A stretch of 57,410 nt of DNA from Pseudodesulfovibrio pelocollis (GCF_030282845.1 NZ_JASTWE010000022.1:1-57410), one strand, 5' to 3'. Shown: positions 38,709 through 47,816, numbered from the stretch's first letter. Notes: a model not told the origin generated them from the sequence alone. Numbers and translations: made by a program.

Positions 38709-40109
38709 ATGACCCCGGCTCCACCGCCCTCCCACAAAGACGACAGCGTCGATGTCAACGACATGCTGAACGCCGGCAAGCCCGAGCACGAGGGGCTGGA
38801 CCCGGATTCGCTTGATGCGGATTTCGAGCAGGAGCTTGAGGATCTTTTTTCCGATGACCTTGAGGAGGAGCAGGCGGCGGGCGACGAGGACGACGGCGAG
38901 CCCATCGTGCTCGACGAATACGTCACCGTGGAGAACGACGGCATTGACGAGGACATGGACATGGCCCCTGGTGCCGGGAATGACACCGGGGATGACGACG
39001 AATTGATGCTTCTGGACGATCTGGCCGACGACGATGGCGAGGTGCTGCTCCTTGACGACATGGCCGCCGATGTCGACGATGACCCGGCCGATGCCGTGAC
39101 CAAAGCCCTTGCCGATGCCGAGGACCAGGACATGGCCGCCCTGCTTGAGGACATCGCCGAGGCCAACGAGCCCGAGCCGGAGTCCGCCGAGGACGATGAG
39201 GTCATCGAGCTGGACGACCTGCTGGACGAGCCTGCCGAGGACCTGGATGATCTTGACGCCCTGTTGGCCGAGGCCGGGGACGAGCCCGGGAACGAGACCG
39301 GAGACGACGACATTCTTCTGCTCGACGAGGTGGTGGCCGAGCCGGACGCCGAGCCGGACGCCGAGCCGGACATGGAGCCGGACGCCCTGGACGCGGCCCT
39401 GGCCGAGGAGATGGATTCGGACGCAGCCCAGGCCCAAGACATTCCCGTGAGCGAGGCCGTGCCCGCAGAGGCGCTGGACCAGCTCATGGACGATCCCGAG
39501 GCCGACTCGGCAGACGACGGGCTTTCCGACCTGACCGGCCTGGACGCCCTTGAGGACGACATGGAGGACATGGACAGCCTGCTGGACAACGTCGAGGTGG
39601 ATGTGTCCGACGTGATGGGCGATTCCATGACCGCCGACATTGGTGCCGACATGGGTGCCGACATGGACGACGACATGGGCTCCCTCTCTGATGCCGATAT
39701 TTCCGACATGGACCTGCCCGAAGTGGACATGTCAGGCGTGGGCCGGCCCGGACCGGCGGTAAGCGCCGCAGCGGCAGCCATGGCGGGTGACCCCGATGTG
39801 GATGCCATGGACATGGACGGCATGGACCTGGGCGACGAGCTTGCCCGCGAGGCCATGCCCCCCGACGCCGGGCTGGACGTGTCCGACGACGTGGACATGG
39901 ACCAGCTGCTGGCCGATGTGCGTCCCGAGGCCTCGGCGATGGGCGAGGCCTCCCTGCCCGAACTCCAGGCCAAGGTGGCCCGGCTCGAAGCCCGCGTGGC
40001 CGAGTTGGAAAGCCGCATCCGTCAGGAGATAGCCAACCTGCTTCCGGCCGAGGCCGCCCGCATCATCCGCGAGGAAATCTCGGCCCTGGCCAGCGAACTG
40101 GAAGACTAG
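38709..40109 (+). CDS. Extremely acidic, low-complexity protein with C-terminal helix (scaffold-like)
   Basis: 466 residues, dominated by Asp, Glu, Leu, Met and Ala, with hardly any basic residue before the C-terminus. Short motifs recur along the chain: EPIVLDEYV, ELMLLDDLADD, EVLLLDDMA, EVIELDDLLD and DILLLDEVV. There are tandem EPDAEPDAEPDMEPD and DIGADMGADMDDDMG tracts. The last 55 residues are a coiled coil (LQAKVARLEARVAELESR) and an amphipathic helix (LLPAEAARIIREEISALA). Architecture (acidic disordered body, C-terminal assembly helix) recalls PopZ-type polar scaffolds, but this is inference. GGAGG precedes the ATG. It follows the cytochrome terminator. Confidence 0.7.
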   Translation: MTPAPPPSHKDDSVDVNDMLNAGKPEHEGLDPDSLDADFEQELEDLFSDDLEEEQAAGDEDDGEPIVLDEYVTVENDGIDEDMDMAPGAGNDTGDDDELMLLDDLADDDGEVLLLDDMAADVDDDPADAVTKALADAEDQDMAALLEDIAEANEPEPESAEDDEVIELDDLLDEPAEDLDDLDALLAEAGDEPGNETGDDDILLLDEVVAEPDAEPDAEPDMEPDALDAALAEEMDSDAAQAQDIPVSEAVPAEALDQLMDDPEADSADDGLSDLTGLDALEDDMEDMDSLLDNVEVDVSDVMGDSMTADIGADMGADMDDDMGSLSDADISDMDLPEVDMSGVGRPGPAVSAAAAAMAGDPDVDAMDMDGMDLGDELAREAMPPDAGLDVSDDVDMDQLLADVRPEASAMGEASLPELQAKVARLEARVAELESRIRQEIANLLPAEAARIIREEISALASELED

Positions 40110-40253
40110 CCGCGCAGCGCAATCCGCCCCTGACACGGTTCGAGGTTCCCTTTGATTTCGGTCCGGACGGCCAGCCAGGCCGTTCCGGGCCGCATTGTTA
40201 TTGTCCGTTTTCTCAGCCCTGCCCCGAGCCGAGCCTTGCGCGGCCGCATTCCG

Positions 40254-41249
40254 TCAGTATACTGTTGAACCGCTTCCGGCGTCCAGAATGGTCCTCCAGG
40301 CCGGGAGCAGGGTGTCGAGGCTGTTGGCCAGCAGGCGCATGAAGCGGACCTCCAGGTCGATCATCGACCTGTCGTCGCGGCGCAGCCATTCCGAGAGCCA
40401 GGCCATGCGCAGGGCCAGGACCGTCTCGGGCAGCAGGGCCAGGGCCGGGGGCGGCAGGCATTCCTCGTCGCGCAGGGTGCACAGCAGGGCAGGGGCCAGC
40501 CCCCGGACTAGGGCGGCCGGGTCCTCCATGCCCACGCAGCCAAGGCAGTTGGCCGCGTCGTAGAGCACGGGCCGATGCCCGGCAAACTCCCAGTCGATGA
40601 CCGCAGCCACGCCGTGGCCATGCCAGATGACGTTGCCGGGGTGGAAATCGCCGTGGCAGGGCGCGGTGTCGAGCCCGGCCCACGCCTCGGCCAGGGGCGC
40701 GATGGCGGCCATGACCGGGGTCAGGGTGCGGTATAGATTCGGCTGCCGTTGCCCGATGGTCGTCATGAGCGCGTCAATGTAGGCGGGCAGGGAGAAGCCC
40801 GACTCACCGTCGAATTCGTGCGATCCGGTTCCGGCCCGGCGCAGCGCGCCCAGAAAGCGGCCCAGGTGGACGCCCCGCTGCGGCTGGTCCACATAGTCGG
40901 GCTGGGGGAGCGGGTCGCCCGGCACAAAGGGCGAGAGTTGCCAGTGCGCGCCCTGGCCGTGAACCACGATCCGGCCGTCCGGTCCGGTCAATGGGGCCGG
41001 GATCGGCAGCCCGGCCTGCCGGAGCCGGTGCAGGAACGTGCCGATGCGCTCGCGCCGCGCTACGCTGGCCGGGCCGAGCCGTTCAAGCACCAGGACACGC
41101 CCTGCGGCGTCCTGCACTGCGGCCCGGGCTTCGCACCGCTCCGGGCTGCCCTGTAGGGGGATGTCTGGTCGGTCGTGGCCCGGCGTCAGGCCCCAGAGGG
41201 TCAGGTGGCCCGCTTCGGGGGCCGGGGCCGGGGCCGGGAAATGGTGCAT
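40254..41249 (-). CDS. Aminoglycoside-phosphotransferase-fold kinase
   Basis: 331 residues of the APH/choline-kinase/homoserine-kinase-II fold. The catalytic loop PCHGDFHPGNVIW and the metal-binding DWEFAG (IDWEFAGHRP) are intact; the ATP-site N-lobe is less typical. Members phosphorylate small molecules such as homoserine, choline or sugars; the substrate is not evident. AAGGAG precedes the ATG by six bases. It is divergent from the aminotransferase gene with 240 bases between (41250-41490) that hold a short inverted repeat near 41400-41425 but no clear promoter. The upstream gap 40110-40253 shows nothing I can name. Confidence 0.8.
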   Translation of the reverse strand: MHHFPAPAPAPEAGHLTLWGLTPGHDRPDIPLQGSPERCEARAAVQDAAGRVLVLERLGPASVARRERIGTFLHRLRQAGLPIPAPLTGPDGRIVVHGQGAHWQLSPFVPGDPLPQPDYVDQPQRGVHLGRFLGALRRAGTGSHEFDGESGFSLPAYIDALMTTIGQRQPNLYRTLTPVMAAIAPLAEAWAGLDTAPCHGDFHPGNVIWHGHGVAAVIDWEFAGHRPVLYDAANCLGCVGMEDPAALVRGLAPALLCTLRDEECLPPPALALLPETVLALRMAWLSEWLRRDDRSMIDLEVRFMRLLANSLDTLLPAWRTILDAGSGSTVY

Positions 41250-41490
41250 GGGGTTCTCCTTGTGAGGCGGCGCGTCAGTCCACTGTAGTAGGGGGCGGCG
41301 AGCCTCGCGTCAACGTGGCGACTGTTCCTCGCAATTTCCTTTCTCCACGCTCTGTGCTCTCAATTCCCGTTCCGGCGTCATCTTCGGGAACGTGCGCGGG
41401 CTCACGAGGGTTTTCCTTCGTGGGGAACTCATGTATGCTGAAGGTTCGTGGCTGAGTTCAGCCGCACCCCCAAACGCGAGTCAGGAAATC

Positions 41491-42651
41491 ATGGCATTGA
41501 GAGTGAGCAAACGGCGGCCCCTGGTGGCCCAGTCCGAGATACGGAGCATGTCCATCGAGTGCGCCCGGGTCGGCGGCATCAATCTGGCCCAGGGAGTGTG
41601 CGATCTGCCCGTGCCCGAAGTTGTCGTGCGCGGGGCGGCCGAGGCCATGGAGCGCGGTCACAACATCTACACCCGCTTTGACGGCCGGGCCGAGCTGCGC
41701 CGGGCCATCGCGGCCAGACAACTGCGCGACACCGGTCTGGACGCGGACCCCGAGACCCAGGTGGTGGTCTCGGCCGGGGCCACGGGCGCGTTCTACTCCG
41801 CCTGCCTCGCCCTGCTCGACGAGGGCGACGAGGTGGTGGTCTTCGAGCCCTACTACGGCTACCACATCGTCACCCTGGCCTCGCTGGGCATCAGGCCGGT
41901 CTTCGTCACCCTGGCCCCGCCAGACTGGGAATTCGCCGCCGCCGATCTGGAGCGCGTGGTCACGCCGCGCACCCGGGCCATCATCCTGAACACGCCCTCC
42001 AATCCGGCGGGCAAGGTGTTCAGCCGCGAGGAGCTGGCCCTGGTGGCCGACTTCGCCCAGGCCCACGACCTGTTCGTGTTCACCGACGAGATATATGAGA
42101 GCTTCGTCTTCGACGGGCTCGCGCACATCGCCCCGGCGACCATGCCCGGCATGGCCCGGCGGACCATCACCATCTCCGGCCTGTCCAAGGTCTTTGCCAT
42201 CACCGGCTGGCGCATCGGCTACGCCCTCTGCGACCCGGAATGGGCGCTGGCCATCGGGCATTTCAGCGATCTGGTCTATGTCTGCGCCCCGGCCCCGCTG
42301 CAACTGGGCGCGGCACGCGGCCTCGATGAACTGGGGCCGGGCTATTACCGGGGCGTGGCCGAGGACCATCAGCACAAGCGCGATCTCTTTTGCTCCACCC
42401 TGCGCGAGATCGGGCTGACGCCCCATGTGCCAGCCGGGGCCTACTACACCCTGGCCGATGTGTCGCGCCTGCCCGGCGACACGGCCAAGGCCCGGGCCAT
42501 GCACCTGCTTGCGCGCACCGGCGTGGCCTGCGTGCCCGGCTCGGCCTTCTATCAGGGGGACACGGGCGAGACCCTGGCCCGATTCTGCTTTGCCAAGGAA
42601 ATGAACATACTTGAAGACGCCATGCGCAGGCTGAGGAAGCTCACGTCATGA
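41491..42651 (+). CDS. Class-I/II PLP aminotransferase
   Basis: 386 residues. Fold type I signature elements are GINLAQGVCDLPVP near 30-43, HNIYTRFDG, VFTDEIYESFVFDG with the PLP Asp, and the PLP-lysine K233 in SGLSKVFAITGWRIGY. This resembles the aspartate/branched aminotransferase group, many of which are of unknown specificity. The frame is open upstream to 41392, but ATG 41491 follows AGGAAATC and begins the homology. It overlaps the DksA-like gene by four bases (ATGA). Confidence 0.85.
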   Translation: MALRVSKRRPLVAQSEIRSMSIECARVGGINLAQGVCDLPVPEVVVRGAAEAMERGHNIYTRFDGRAELRRAIAARQLRDTGLDADPETQVVVSAGATGAFYSACLALLDEGDEVVVFEPYYGYHIVTLASLGIRPVFVTLAPPDWEFAAADLERVVTPRTRAIILNTPSNPAGKVFSREELALVADFAQAHDLFVFTDEIYESFVFDGLAHIAPATMPGMARRTITISGLSKVFAITGWRIGYALCDPEWALAIGHFSDLVYVCAPAPLQLGAARGLDELGPGYYRGVAEDHQHKRDLFCSTLREIGLTPHVPAGAYYTLADVSRLPGDTAKARAMHLLARTGVACVPGSAFYQGDTGETLARFCFAKEMNILEDAMRRLRKLTS

Positions 42652-42983
42652 CAGAGAAGGAAAGAAAGGATTTCAAGCGGCACGCCAGCGAGGAGATCGA
42701 GTCCATCAAGGCGGAGATTCCCCGGCTTGAAGCGCTGCTCGTGCCCGTGGCCCCGGACAACGCCATCGGCCGCATCTCGCGCATGGACAACATCGTCAAC
42801 CAGTCCGTGGCCGAGGCCCAGCTCTCCAAGGCCCGGGTCCGGCTGGCCCGCCTGAATGAAGCCCTGCGCCGCGTGGACGACGACGAGGACTTCGGCCTGT
42901 GCATCGCCTGTGGTGAACCCATCCCCATGGCCCGGCTCAAGGCCATGCCCGAAACCCAGTATTGCGTGGAGTGTGCGGAGTAG
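42648..42983 (+). CDS. DksA/TraR-type zinc-finger protein
   Basis: 111 residues. A coiled-coil hairpin (about 10-75, tip around VAPDNAIGRISRMDN) is followed by a four-cysteine zinc finger: C85, C88, C106 and C109 in CIACGEPIPMARLKAM and YCVEC. It is shorter than DksA (about 150) and closer to TraR/YbiI-like proteins. It may bind the RNA-polymerase secondary channel, but the family is varied. It is coupled to the aminotransferase gene and is the last gene before the AT-rich insertion. Confidence 0.83.
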   Translation: MTEKERKDFKRHASEEIESIKAEIPRLEALLVPVAPDNAIGRISRMDNIVNQSVAEAQLSKARVRLARLNEALRRVDDDEDFGLCIACGEPIPMARLKAMPETQYCVECAE

Positions 42984-43059
42984 GGGGCAAAGTTGATCGG
43001 ATGGTTCAATAATCAATCCTTGGAAAAATCAGGGATTAACTGGCTCCATATCCTTGTCA

Positions 43060-43088
43060 TTGACAGAAATGTTTTCAGCGAAAACAAT
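43060..43088 (+). promoter_or_regulatory. Promoter of the AT-rich orphan gene, with an inverted repeat
   Basis: TTGACA (43060-43065), 17 bases, AACAAT (43083-43088). The spacer contains GTTTTC-AGC-GAAAAC (43071-43085), a perfect 6-bp inverted repeat that could be an operator. The rest of the gap 42984-43132 is AT-rich. Confidence 0.6.
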
Positions 43089-43132
43089 AGAATGTGGTTA
43101 ATCGGAATCCAGCACTCTAACAAGAGAACTCT

Positions 43133-44092
43133 ATGAAGCCGCCAGCACTTACCGATGCACAGAAAATCAGATTGTCAATTCTTAGGAAGCAACTGCTTGA
43201 ATCTTGTGCAGTAGGTGATGTTGTTGCAGGGAGGAAGGCGATAGCTGATCTCAAACCGCTTCTGATTAGAACTGGTCATCACACAAAATATCATGAGCTG
43301 CTTCTTCATTACTGTGAGACGTTAATTCTAAAAAAAGAATATCAGGCTGCAGACAGCCTTCTCTTAGGTATACTTAAAAATACAAATGATAATACAAGAA
43401 TTCACCAAGAGGCAAGCGTTTTGCTCTCTATATGCAAGCTGCATAATGGCGATATTAAGTCATCAGAATTATATCTAAGAAATGCTCTGCACTCCACGGC
43501 GATCAAAGGTCTTGAACGTAGAAAGGAATTCTTACACTGGATATCAAAACGATTTGAAGAAGAGTCGTTGCTGGTTTCCTTTGGAGAAAACCCGTTTGAG
43601 ATAAATACCGATGCAATTGTCGCCGAGATTCAAAACAATTTTATATCAAATGTAAGCGCTAAACAGCTATTGGAAAACATAGGCAATAGTGTTCCGCCAA
43701 AGTCTATCGACTTTATGAAGAAAATATATGAGATGGCCAAGAACCAGCTTCCACACAACGAAAAACCTATGCTTCCCCCTGCACTGGGTTCTTCAGATTC
43801 TTGCGAGGTTGGGAAAAGGGTATTCGATGGAATATCAAGAAGAATCTGGATGAAAATCTGTCCTCGGAACAGCGGTATGCGGCAGTCCCTTTCTTGCTTA
43901 CAGGATCCGAAAATTGTTAGTATTGCAATCTTGACGGAGATTGCAAGTCAAGGCTATGGGCTTCCAGTTAATACAATGCTTGCAAGCCTTACTGCGTATA
44001 TTTTGAAGATATCATTAAATAAATATTGTGACGAGTTTAAGCCGGAGCCTTTAATGCGCCAAAGATATAAGCGCGAGGGGCGTAATAGTTGA
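43133..44092 (+). CDS. AT-rich orphan gene, unknown function
   Basis: 319 residues. Base composition is far lower in GC than all neighbours, with frequent AAA, ATA and TTA codons, which suggests recent acquisition. The N-terminal 160 residues are helical and TPR-like (YHELLLHYCETLILKKEYQA, SSELYLRNALHSTAIKGLER). A middle stretch has Pro/Ser linkers (NEKPMLPPALGSS). The C-terminal 80 residues (RIWMKICPRN, IAILTEIASQGYGLPVN, LTAYILKISLNKYC) are a compact helical domain I do not recognise. No enzymatic motif is apparent. It is a single-gene unit with its own promoter and terminator. Confidence 0.65.
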   Translation: MKPPALTDAQKIRLSILRKQLLESCAVGDVVAGRKAIADLKPLLIRTGHHTKYHELLLHYCETLILKKEYQAADSLLLGILKNTNDNTRIHQEASVLLSICKLHNGDIKSSELYLRNALHSTAIKGLERRKEFLHWISKRFEEESLLVSFGENPFEINTDAIVAEIQNNFISNVSAKQLLENIGNSVPPKSIDFMKKIYEMAKNQLPHNEKPMLPPALGSSDSCEVGKRVFDGISRRIWMKICPRNSGMRQSLSCLQDPKIVSIAILTEIASQGYGLPVNTMLASLTAYILKISLNKYCDEFKPEPLMRQRYKREGRNS

Positions 44093-44153
44093 TCGCCCAA
44101 GCAGCACTCAATTAGCTCCCGACTCCACACAGCCGTGGTTGTTGTCGTCGAAC

Positions 44154-44184
44154 GCCGTGTCTGGTACTTCGGACACGGCTTTTT
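44154..44184 (+). terminator. Intrinsic terminator downstream of the orphan gene
   Basis: GCCGTGTC (44154-44161), loop, GACACGGC (44172-44179), then TTTTT. It lies 26 bases before the metB-like start, so it seals the orphan gene and may also act as an attenuator for the next. Confidence 0.7.
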
Positions 44185-44209
44185 CATTAGTCACCCAAGG
44201 AGCGAGGGC

Positions 44210-45391
44210 ATGAGCCAGCACAAGAAATACGGGTTGGAAACCATGGCCGTATGGGCCGGGGAGGACAAGGTGTCCGGGGGCGAGGCCACCCAGGTGCCGG
44301 TGGTGCACAGCGTGGCCTTTGCCTATGACGACCTGGACGAGTGGCTGGACGTGTCCCTGGGCAACCGGCCCGGGCACATCTACACCCGCAACACCAATCC
44401 CACGGTGGCGGTGTTCGAGGAAAAGGTGCGGGTGCTTGAGGGGGGCGAGGCGGCGGTGAGCGCGGCCAGCGGCATGGCCATCATCTCGGGCGCGCTCTTT
44501 GCCCTGCTGGGTTCGGGCGACCGGGTGGTCTCGGTCAAGGACACCTACGGCGGCACCAACCGGCTCTTCACCGAGTTCCTGCCCCGCCAGGGCGTGGCCG
44601 TGACCCTGTGCGAGACCACGGACTTCGCGGCCATCGAGGCCGAGGTGGCCAAGGGATGCCAGGCCCTGTACCTGGAGACGCCAACCAACCCGACCATCAA
44701 GATTCTCGACCTTGCGCGGCTGGCGCGGGCGGGCCGGGCGGCCGGGGCCGTGGTCATGGTGGACAACACCTTTGCCACGCCCATCAATCAGAATCCGCTG
44801 GCTCTGGGCGCGGACCTCGTCCTGCACAGCGCCACCAAATACCTGGGCGGCCATGCCGACGCCCTGGGCGGGGTGGCCGTGGGCAGCAGGGAGCTGATCA
44901 GGAAGATCTACGCCTACCGCGAGATAGCGGGCGGGGCGCTGCACCCCATGTCCGCCTATCTGTTGATCCGGGGCATGAAGACCCTGCACCTGCGCATCGA
45001 GCGGCAGAATGCCAATGCCCTGGCCATCGCCCGGTTCCTCGAAGCCCATCCCGGCGTGGAGCGGGTATTCTATCCCGGCCTTGAGTCCCACCCCGGGCAC
45101 GAGATCGCCCGCAGGCAGATGCGCGGCTTTGGCGGCATGCTCAGCTTCGTGACCAAGGGGGGAACCCTCGACGACGCCGGGCGCGTGCTCTCGCGCCTCC
45201 GGCTCGCCCGCCGGGCGGCCAACCTCGGCTCGGTGGAGACCATCGCCGGAATCCCGGCCACCACGAGCCATGTGGAATGCACGGCCGAGGAGCGCCGGGC
45301 CATGGGCATCCCCGAGAGCCTCATCCGCTACTCCGTGGGCATCGAAAACGTGGAAGACTTGAAGGCGGACCTGGACCAAGCCCTGTGTTGA
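44210..45391 (+). CDS. metB: Cystathionine gamma-synthase / gamma-lyase family PLP enzyme
   Basis: 393 residues of the Cys/Met-metabolism PLP family. Markers are YTRNTNPTVAVFEEKV near 64-79, SGMAIISGALFALL, the PLP-lysine K210 in HSATKYLGGHADALGG and GMLSFVT. Members catalyse gamma-replacement (cystathionine or homocysteine formation) or gamma-elimination; sequence alone does not separate them, so metB is tentative. AAGGAG lies before the ATG at 44210; the frame is open upstream through the terminator hairpin but that part is not coding. Confidence 0.83.
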   Translation: MSQHKKYGLETMAVWAGEDKVSGGEATQVPVVHSVAFAYDDLDEWLDVSLGNRPGHIYTRNTNPTVAVFEEKVRVLEGGEAAVSAASGMAIISGALFALLGSGDRVVSVKDTYGGTNRLFTEFLPRQGVAVTLCETTDFAAIEAEVAKGCQALYLETPTNPTIKILDLARLARAGRAAGAVVMVDNTFATPINQNPLALGADLVLHSATKYLGGHADALGGVAVGSRELIRKIYAYREIAGGALHPMSAYLLIRGMKTLHLRIERQNANALAIARFLEAHPGVERVFYPGLESHPGHEIARRQMRGFGGMLSFVTKGGTLDDAGRVLSRLRLARRAANLGSVETIAGIPATTSHVECTAEERRAMGIPESLIRYSVGIENVEDLKADLDQALC

Positions 45392-45530
45392 GGGCGCGGC
45401 CCTTTGCCCCCGCTTCCCGGCGGGCAAGGCTTGACTCCGGCCCGGTTCTGGCTTAACAAACCACCTCTTTGCCCGCGCTGGACGGGTGCTTTGCGCGTGG
45501 ATAACGGGGATAACCCGGGAGAGAGGACAC

Positions 45531-47045
45531 TTGTTCGAGAGCCTGCAAGAGAGACTTGGCAACGCCTTTCAGAAATTCAAGGGCCAGAAACGACTTGACG
45601 AGGACAACGTCAGAGAGGGACTGCGCGAGGTGCGTCTTGCGCTCCTTGAGGCGGATGTCAACTTCAAGGTGGTCAAGGGCTTTGTCGATCAGGTGAAGGA
45701 GCGCGCCCTGGGCGAGGAGGTCATGAAGGGCCTCAACCCGGGCCAGCAGATCGTCAAGATCGTCAACGAGGAGCTGACCGAATTGCTGGGCGGCGAGCAG
45801 CAGGGGCTGGACCTCGCGGCCAAGCCGCTCAAGCTGATGATGGTCGGCCTCCAAGGCTCGGGAAAGACCACCTCCTCGGGCAAGCTGGCGCTCTACCTGC
45901 GCAAGAACCACGGCCGCAAGCCGTACCTCGTGCCTGCCGACGTCTACCGCCCGGCCGCCATCGACCAGCTCAACACCCTGGCCCGGCAGCTGGACGTGCC
46001 CGTGTACCCGTCCACCACGGACATGAACCCGGTGGACATCTGCCGCGACGCCATGGCCAAGGCCGCGGAACTGGGCTGTGACCTGATCCTCTTCGACACC
46101 GCAGGCCGCCTGCACATCGACGAGACGCTCATGAACGAGCTTGAGAACATCAAGCAGGCGTGCTCGCCGCAGGAAATCCTGTTCGTGGCCGACGCCATGA
46201 CCGGCCAGGACGCGGTCACCGTGGCCGAGGCGTTCAACGACAAGCTCGGCATCACCGGCGTGGTGCTGACCAAGATGGACGGCGACGCCCGAGGCGGCGC
46301 GGCCCTGTCCATCAAGACCGTGACCGGCAGGTCGGTCAAGTTCGTGGGTGTGGGCGAGAAACTTTCGGAGATCGAGCTTTTCCATCCCGACCGCATCGCC
46401 TCGCGCATTCTCGGCATGGGCGACATGATGACCCTCATCGAAAAGGCCCAGTCCGAGATCGACGAGGACGAGGCCAAGGTCATGGCCGAGAAGATGGCCA
46501 AGGCCGAGTTCGATTTCGAGGATTTCCTCGGCCACATGCGCAAGCTCAAGAAGCTGGGGAGCATGGAGGGGCTGCTCAAGATGATTCCCGGCATGGGCAA
46601 CGTCATGAAGCAGCTGGGCAAGGATGCCCTGCCCGAGGACGAGATGCGCCGCACCGAGGCCATCATCTCGTCCATGACCCGGCAGGAGCGCCGACAGCCC
46701 GCGATCATCAGCCAGAGCCGCAAGGAGCGCATCGCCAAGGGCTCCGGGGTCAAGGTGGCTGACGTCAACGTGCTCATCAAGAATTTCAAGCAGATGAGCA
46801 AGGTCATGCAGGCCATGATGGGCGGCGGCAAGAAAAAGGGCAAGTTCGGCCTGCCCAAGCTGCCCGGCCTGGGCGGCGGGGGCATGCCCGACATGAGCGC
46901 CCTGGGCGGGATGCCGGGCATGGAGGCGTTGGGCATGGGTGGCGCTGGCGAGGAACCAGCCAAGCACACCATCTCCAAGAAGACGCTCAAGGAGCGAAAG
47001 AAAAAGAAGCTCAACAAGCAGGCCCGCAAGAAGAAAAAGAAATAG
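45531..47045 (+). CDS. ffh: Signal recognition particle protein Ffh
   Basis: 504 residues. N domain (1-90), GTPase G domain with GLQGSGKTTSSGKLA (G1), DTAGRLHIDE and TKMDGDARGG, then the Met-rich M domain (KMIPGMGNVMKQLG, IKNFKQMSKVMQAMM). With 4.5S RNA it brings inner-membrane proteins to the FtsY receptor. The C-terminus has a glycine/methionine stretch and a very basic tail (KERKKKKLNKQARKKKKK). The reading frame opens at 45486, but the protein begins at the TTG at 45531, preceded by GAGAGG; a rare start. It heads the rpsP operon. Confidence 0.94.
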   Translation: MFESLQERLGNAFQKFKGQKRLDEDNVREGLREVRLALLEADVNFKVVKGFVDQVKERALGEEVMKGLNPGQQIVKIVNEELTELLGGEQQGLDLAAKPLKLMMVGLQGSGKTTSSGKLALYLRKNHGRKPYLVPADVYRPAAIDQLNTLARQLDVPVYPSTTDMNPVDICRDAMAKAAELGCDLILFDTAGRLHIDETLMNELENIKQACSPQEILFVADAMTGQDAVTVAEAFNDKLGITGVVLTKMDGDARGGAALSIKTVTGRSVKFVGVGEKLSEIELFHPDRIASRILGMGDMMTLIEKAQSEIDEDEAKVMAEKMAKAEFDFEDFLGHMRKLKKLGSMEGLLKMIPGMGNVMKQLGKDALPEDEMRRTEAIISSMTRQERRQPAIISQSRKERIAKGSGVKVADVNVLIKNFKQMSKVMQAMMGGGKKKGKFGLPKLPGLGGGGMPDMSALGGMPGMEALGMGGAGEEPAKHTISKKTLKERKKKKLNKQARKKKKK

Positions 47046-47051
47046 GGACAA

Positions 47052-47069
47052 AAAGACGACGTCGTCTTT
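47052..47069. repeat. Perfect 18-bp palindrome between ffh and rpsP
   Basis: AAAGACGACGTCGTCTTT, just after the ffh stop and about 15 bases before the rpsP promoter. It could end ffh transcription or bind a regulator. Confidence 0.5.
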
Positions 47070-47084
47070 CCACGGATAATCATC

Positions 47085-47113
47085 TTGCCAATATGTAGGC
47101 AAAAACGTATTAC
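47085..47113 (+). promoter_or_regulatory. rpsP promoter
   Basis: TTGCCA (47085-47090), a 17-base spacer, TATTAC (47108-47113). Transcription would start about 47120, 18 bases before the rpsP ATG. The boxes match at 5 and 4 of 6 positions. Confidence 0.55.
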
Positions 47114-47137
47114 AACACTATTGGGGGTATAAGTACC

Positions 47138-47377
47138 ATGGCTATGAAAATCAGACTGACCCGGATGGGTGCCAAGAAGCGTCCCTTCTACCGCGTGGTG
47201 GCTCTTGACAGCGCCGTGCGCCGCGACGGACGCCCTGTGGAGTACCTCGGATACTACAATCCGATGGTCGAGCCCGCCGAGGTCAACCTCGACATGGAAA
47301 AGATCGAGAAGTGGCTTGCGCAGGGTGCCGAGCCGAGCAATACCGTTCGTTCCCTGCTCAAGAATGCCGGCAAGTAG
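47138..47377 (+). CDS. rpsP: 30S ribosomal protein S16
   Basis: 79 residues, whole-length S16, starting [20 protein letters not shown] and continuing [15 protein letters not shown] and [21 protein letters not shown]16 is an early-binding protein of the 30S body. The order rpsP-khpA-rimM-trmD-rplS is a conserved bacterial operon. Confidence 0.97.
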   Translation: MAMKIRLTRMGAKKRPFYRVVALDSAVRRDGRPVEYLGYYNPMVEPAEVNLDMEKIEKWLAQGAEPSNTVRSLLKNAGK

Positions 47378-47461
47378 CACCGTGCTTCTCTCGTCCGGCT
47401 TTCCGTTCGGCAGCTCATGTTCAGGGCGCGAAAACCAGCGCCCACACCGGAGGAAGACGTC

Positions 47462-47695
47462 ATGCTGAAAGAGATGATCGAGTACATTGCCAAATCGCTG
47501 GTGGACAATCCGGATGAAGTGCGCGTGACGGAAGTGGAAGGCGAGCAGACCTCGGTCATCGAACTCAAGGTGGCCAAGGAAGACCTCGGCAAGGTGATCG
47601 GCAAGCAGGGCCGCACGGCCCGCGCCATGCGCACCCTGCTCGGAGCCGCCTCTACCAAGATCAGGAAACGCTCGGTTCTGGAAATTCTCGAATAG
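47462..47695 (+). CDS. khpA: KH-domain RNA-binding protein KhpA
   Basis: 77 residues, a single type-II KH domain with the [18 protein letters not shown] loop at about 43-60. KhpA (YlqC) binds RNA, often with KhpB/EloR. GGAGG lies before the ATG at 47462; the upstream-open frame is not part of the protein. It sits between rpsP and rimM as usual. Confidence 0.93.
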   Translation: MLKEMIEYIAKSLVDNPDEVRVTEVEGEQTSVIELKVAKEDLGKVIGKQGRTARAMRTLLGAASTKIRKRSVLEILE

Positions 47696-47768
47696 AGCCC
47701 GGCGACCCCGCCGTCAGCGGGGCGCGCCGTGACCACGGTTTCCCCGGGGCATAGCTCCGGGGCACAGG

Positions 47769-47816
47769 AAAAGCTCAAGGCCCGGGCGCACCCAGGTGCG
47801 CGGGGCTTGAGCTTTT
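47769..47816 (+). terminator. Large hairpin between khpA and rimM
   Basis: AAAAGCTCAAGGCCCGGGCGCACC (47769-47792, shown here in two parts: AAAAGCTCAAGG and CCCGGGCGCACC) pairs with the complement at 47795-47816, ending GGGCTTGAGCTTTT, with one or two mismatches. It could be a terminator or a processing site separating khpA from rimM. Confidence 0.5.

Noticed and set aside
38456-40018. 520-codon Ser-rich frame on the minus strand
   Set aside because: It is the complement of the Asp-rich (GAC/GAT) coding strand, giving Ser/Met artefacts, and has no ribosome site.
38690-40110. CRISPR or other direct-repeat array over the repetitive acidic gene
   Set aside because: The repeats are codon-level (GAC/GAG) within an open frame, without regular spacers.
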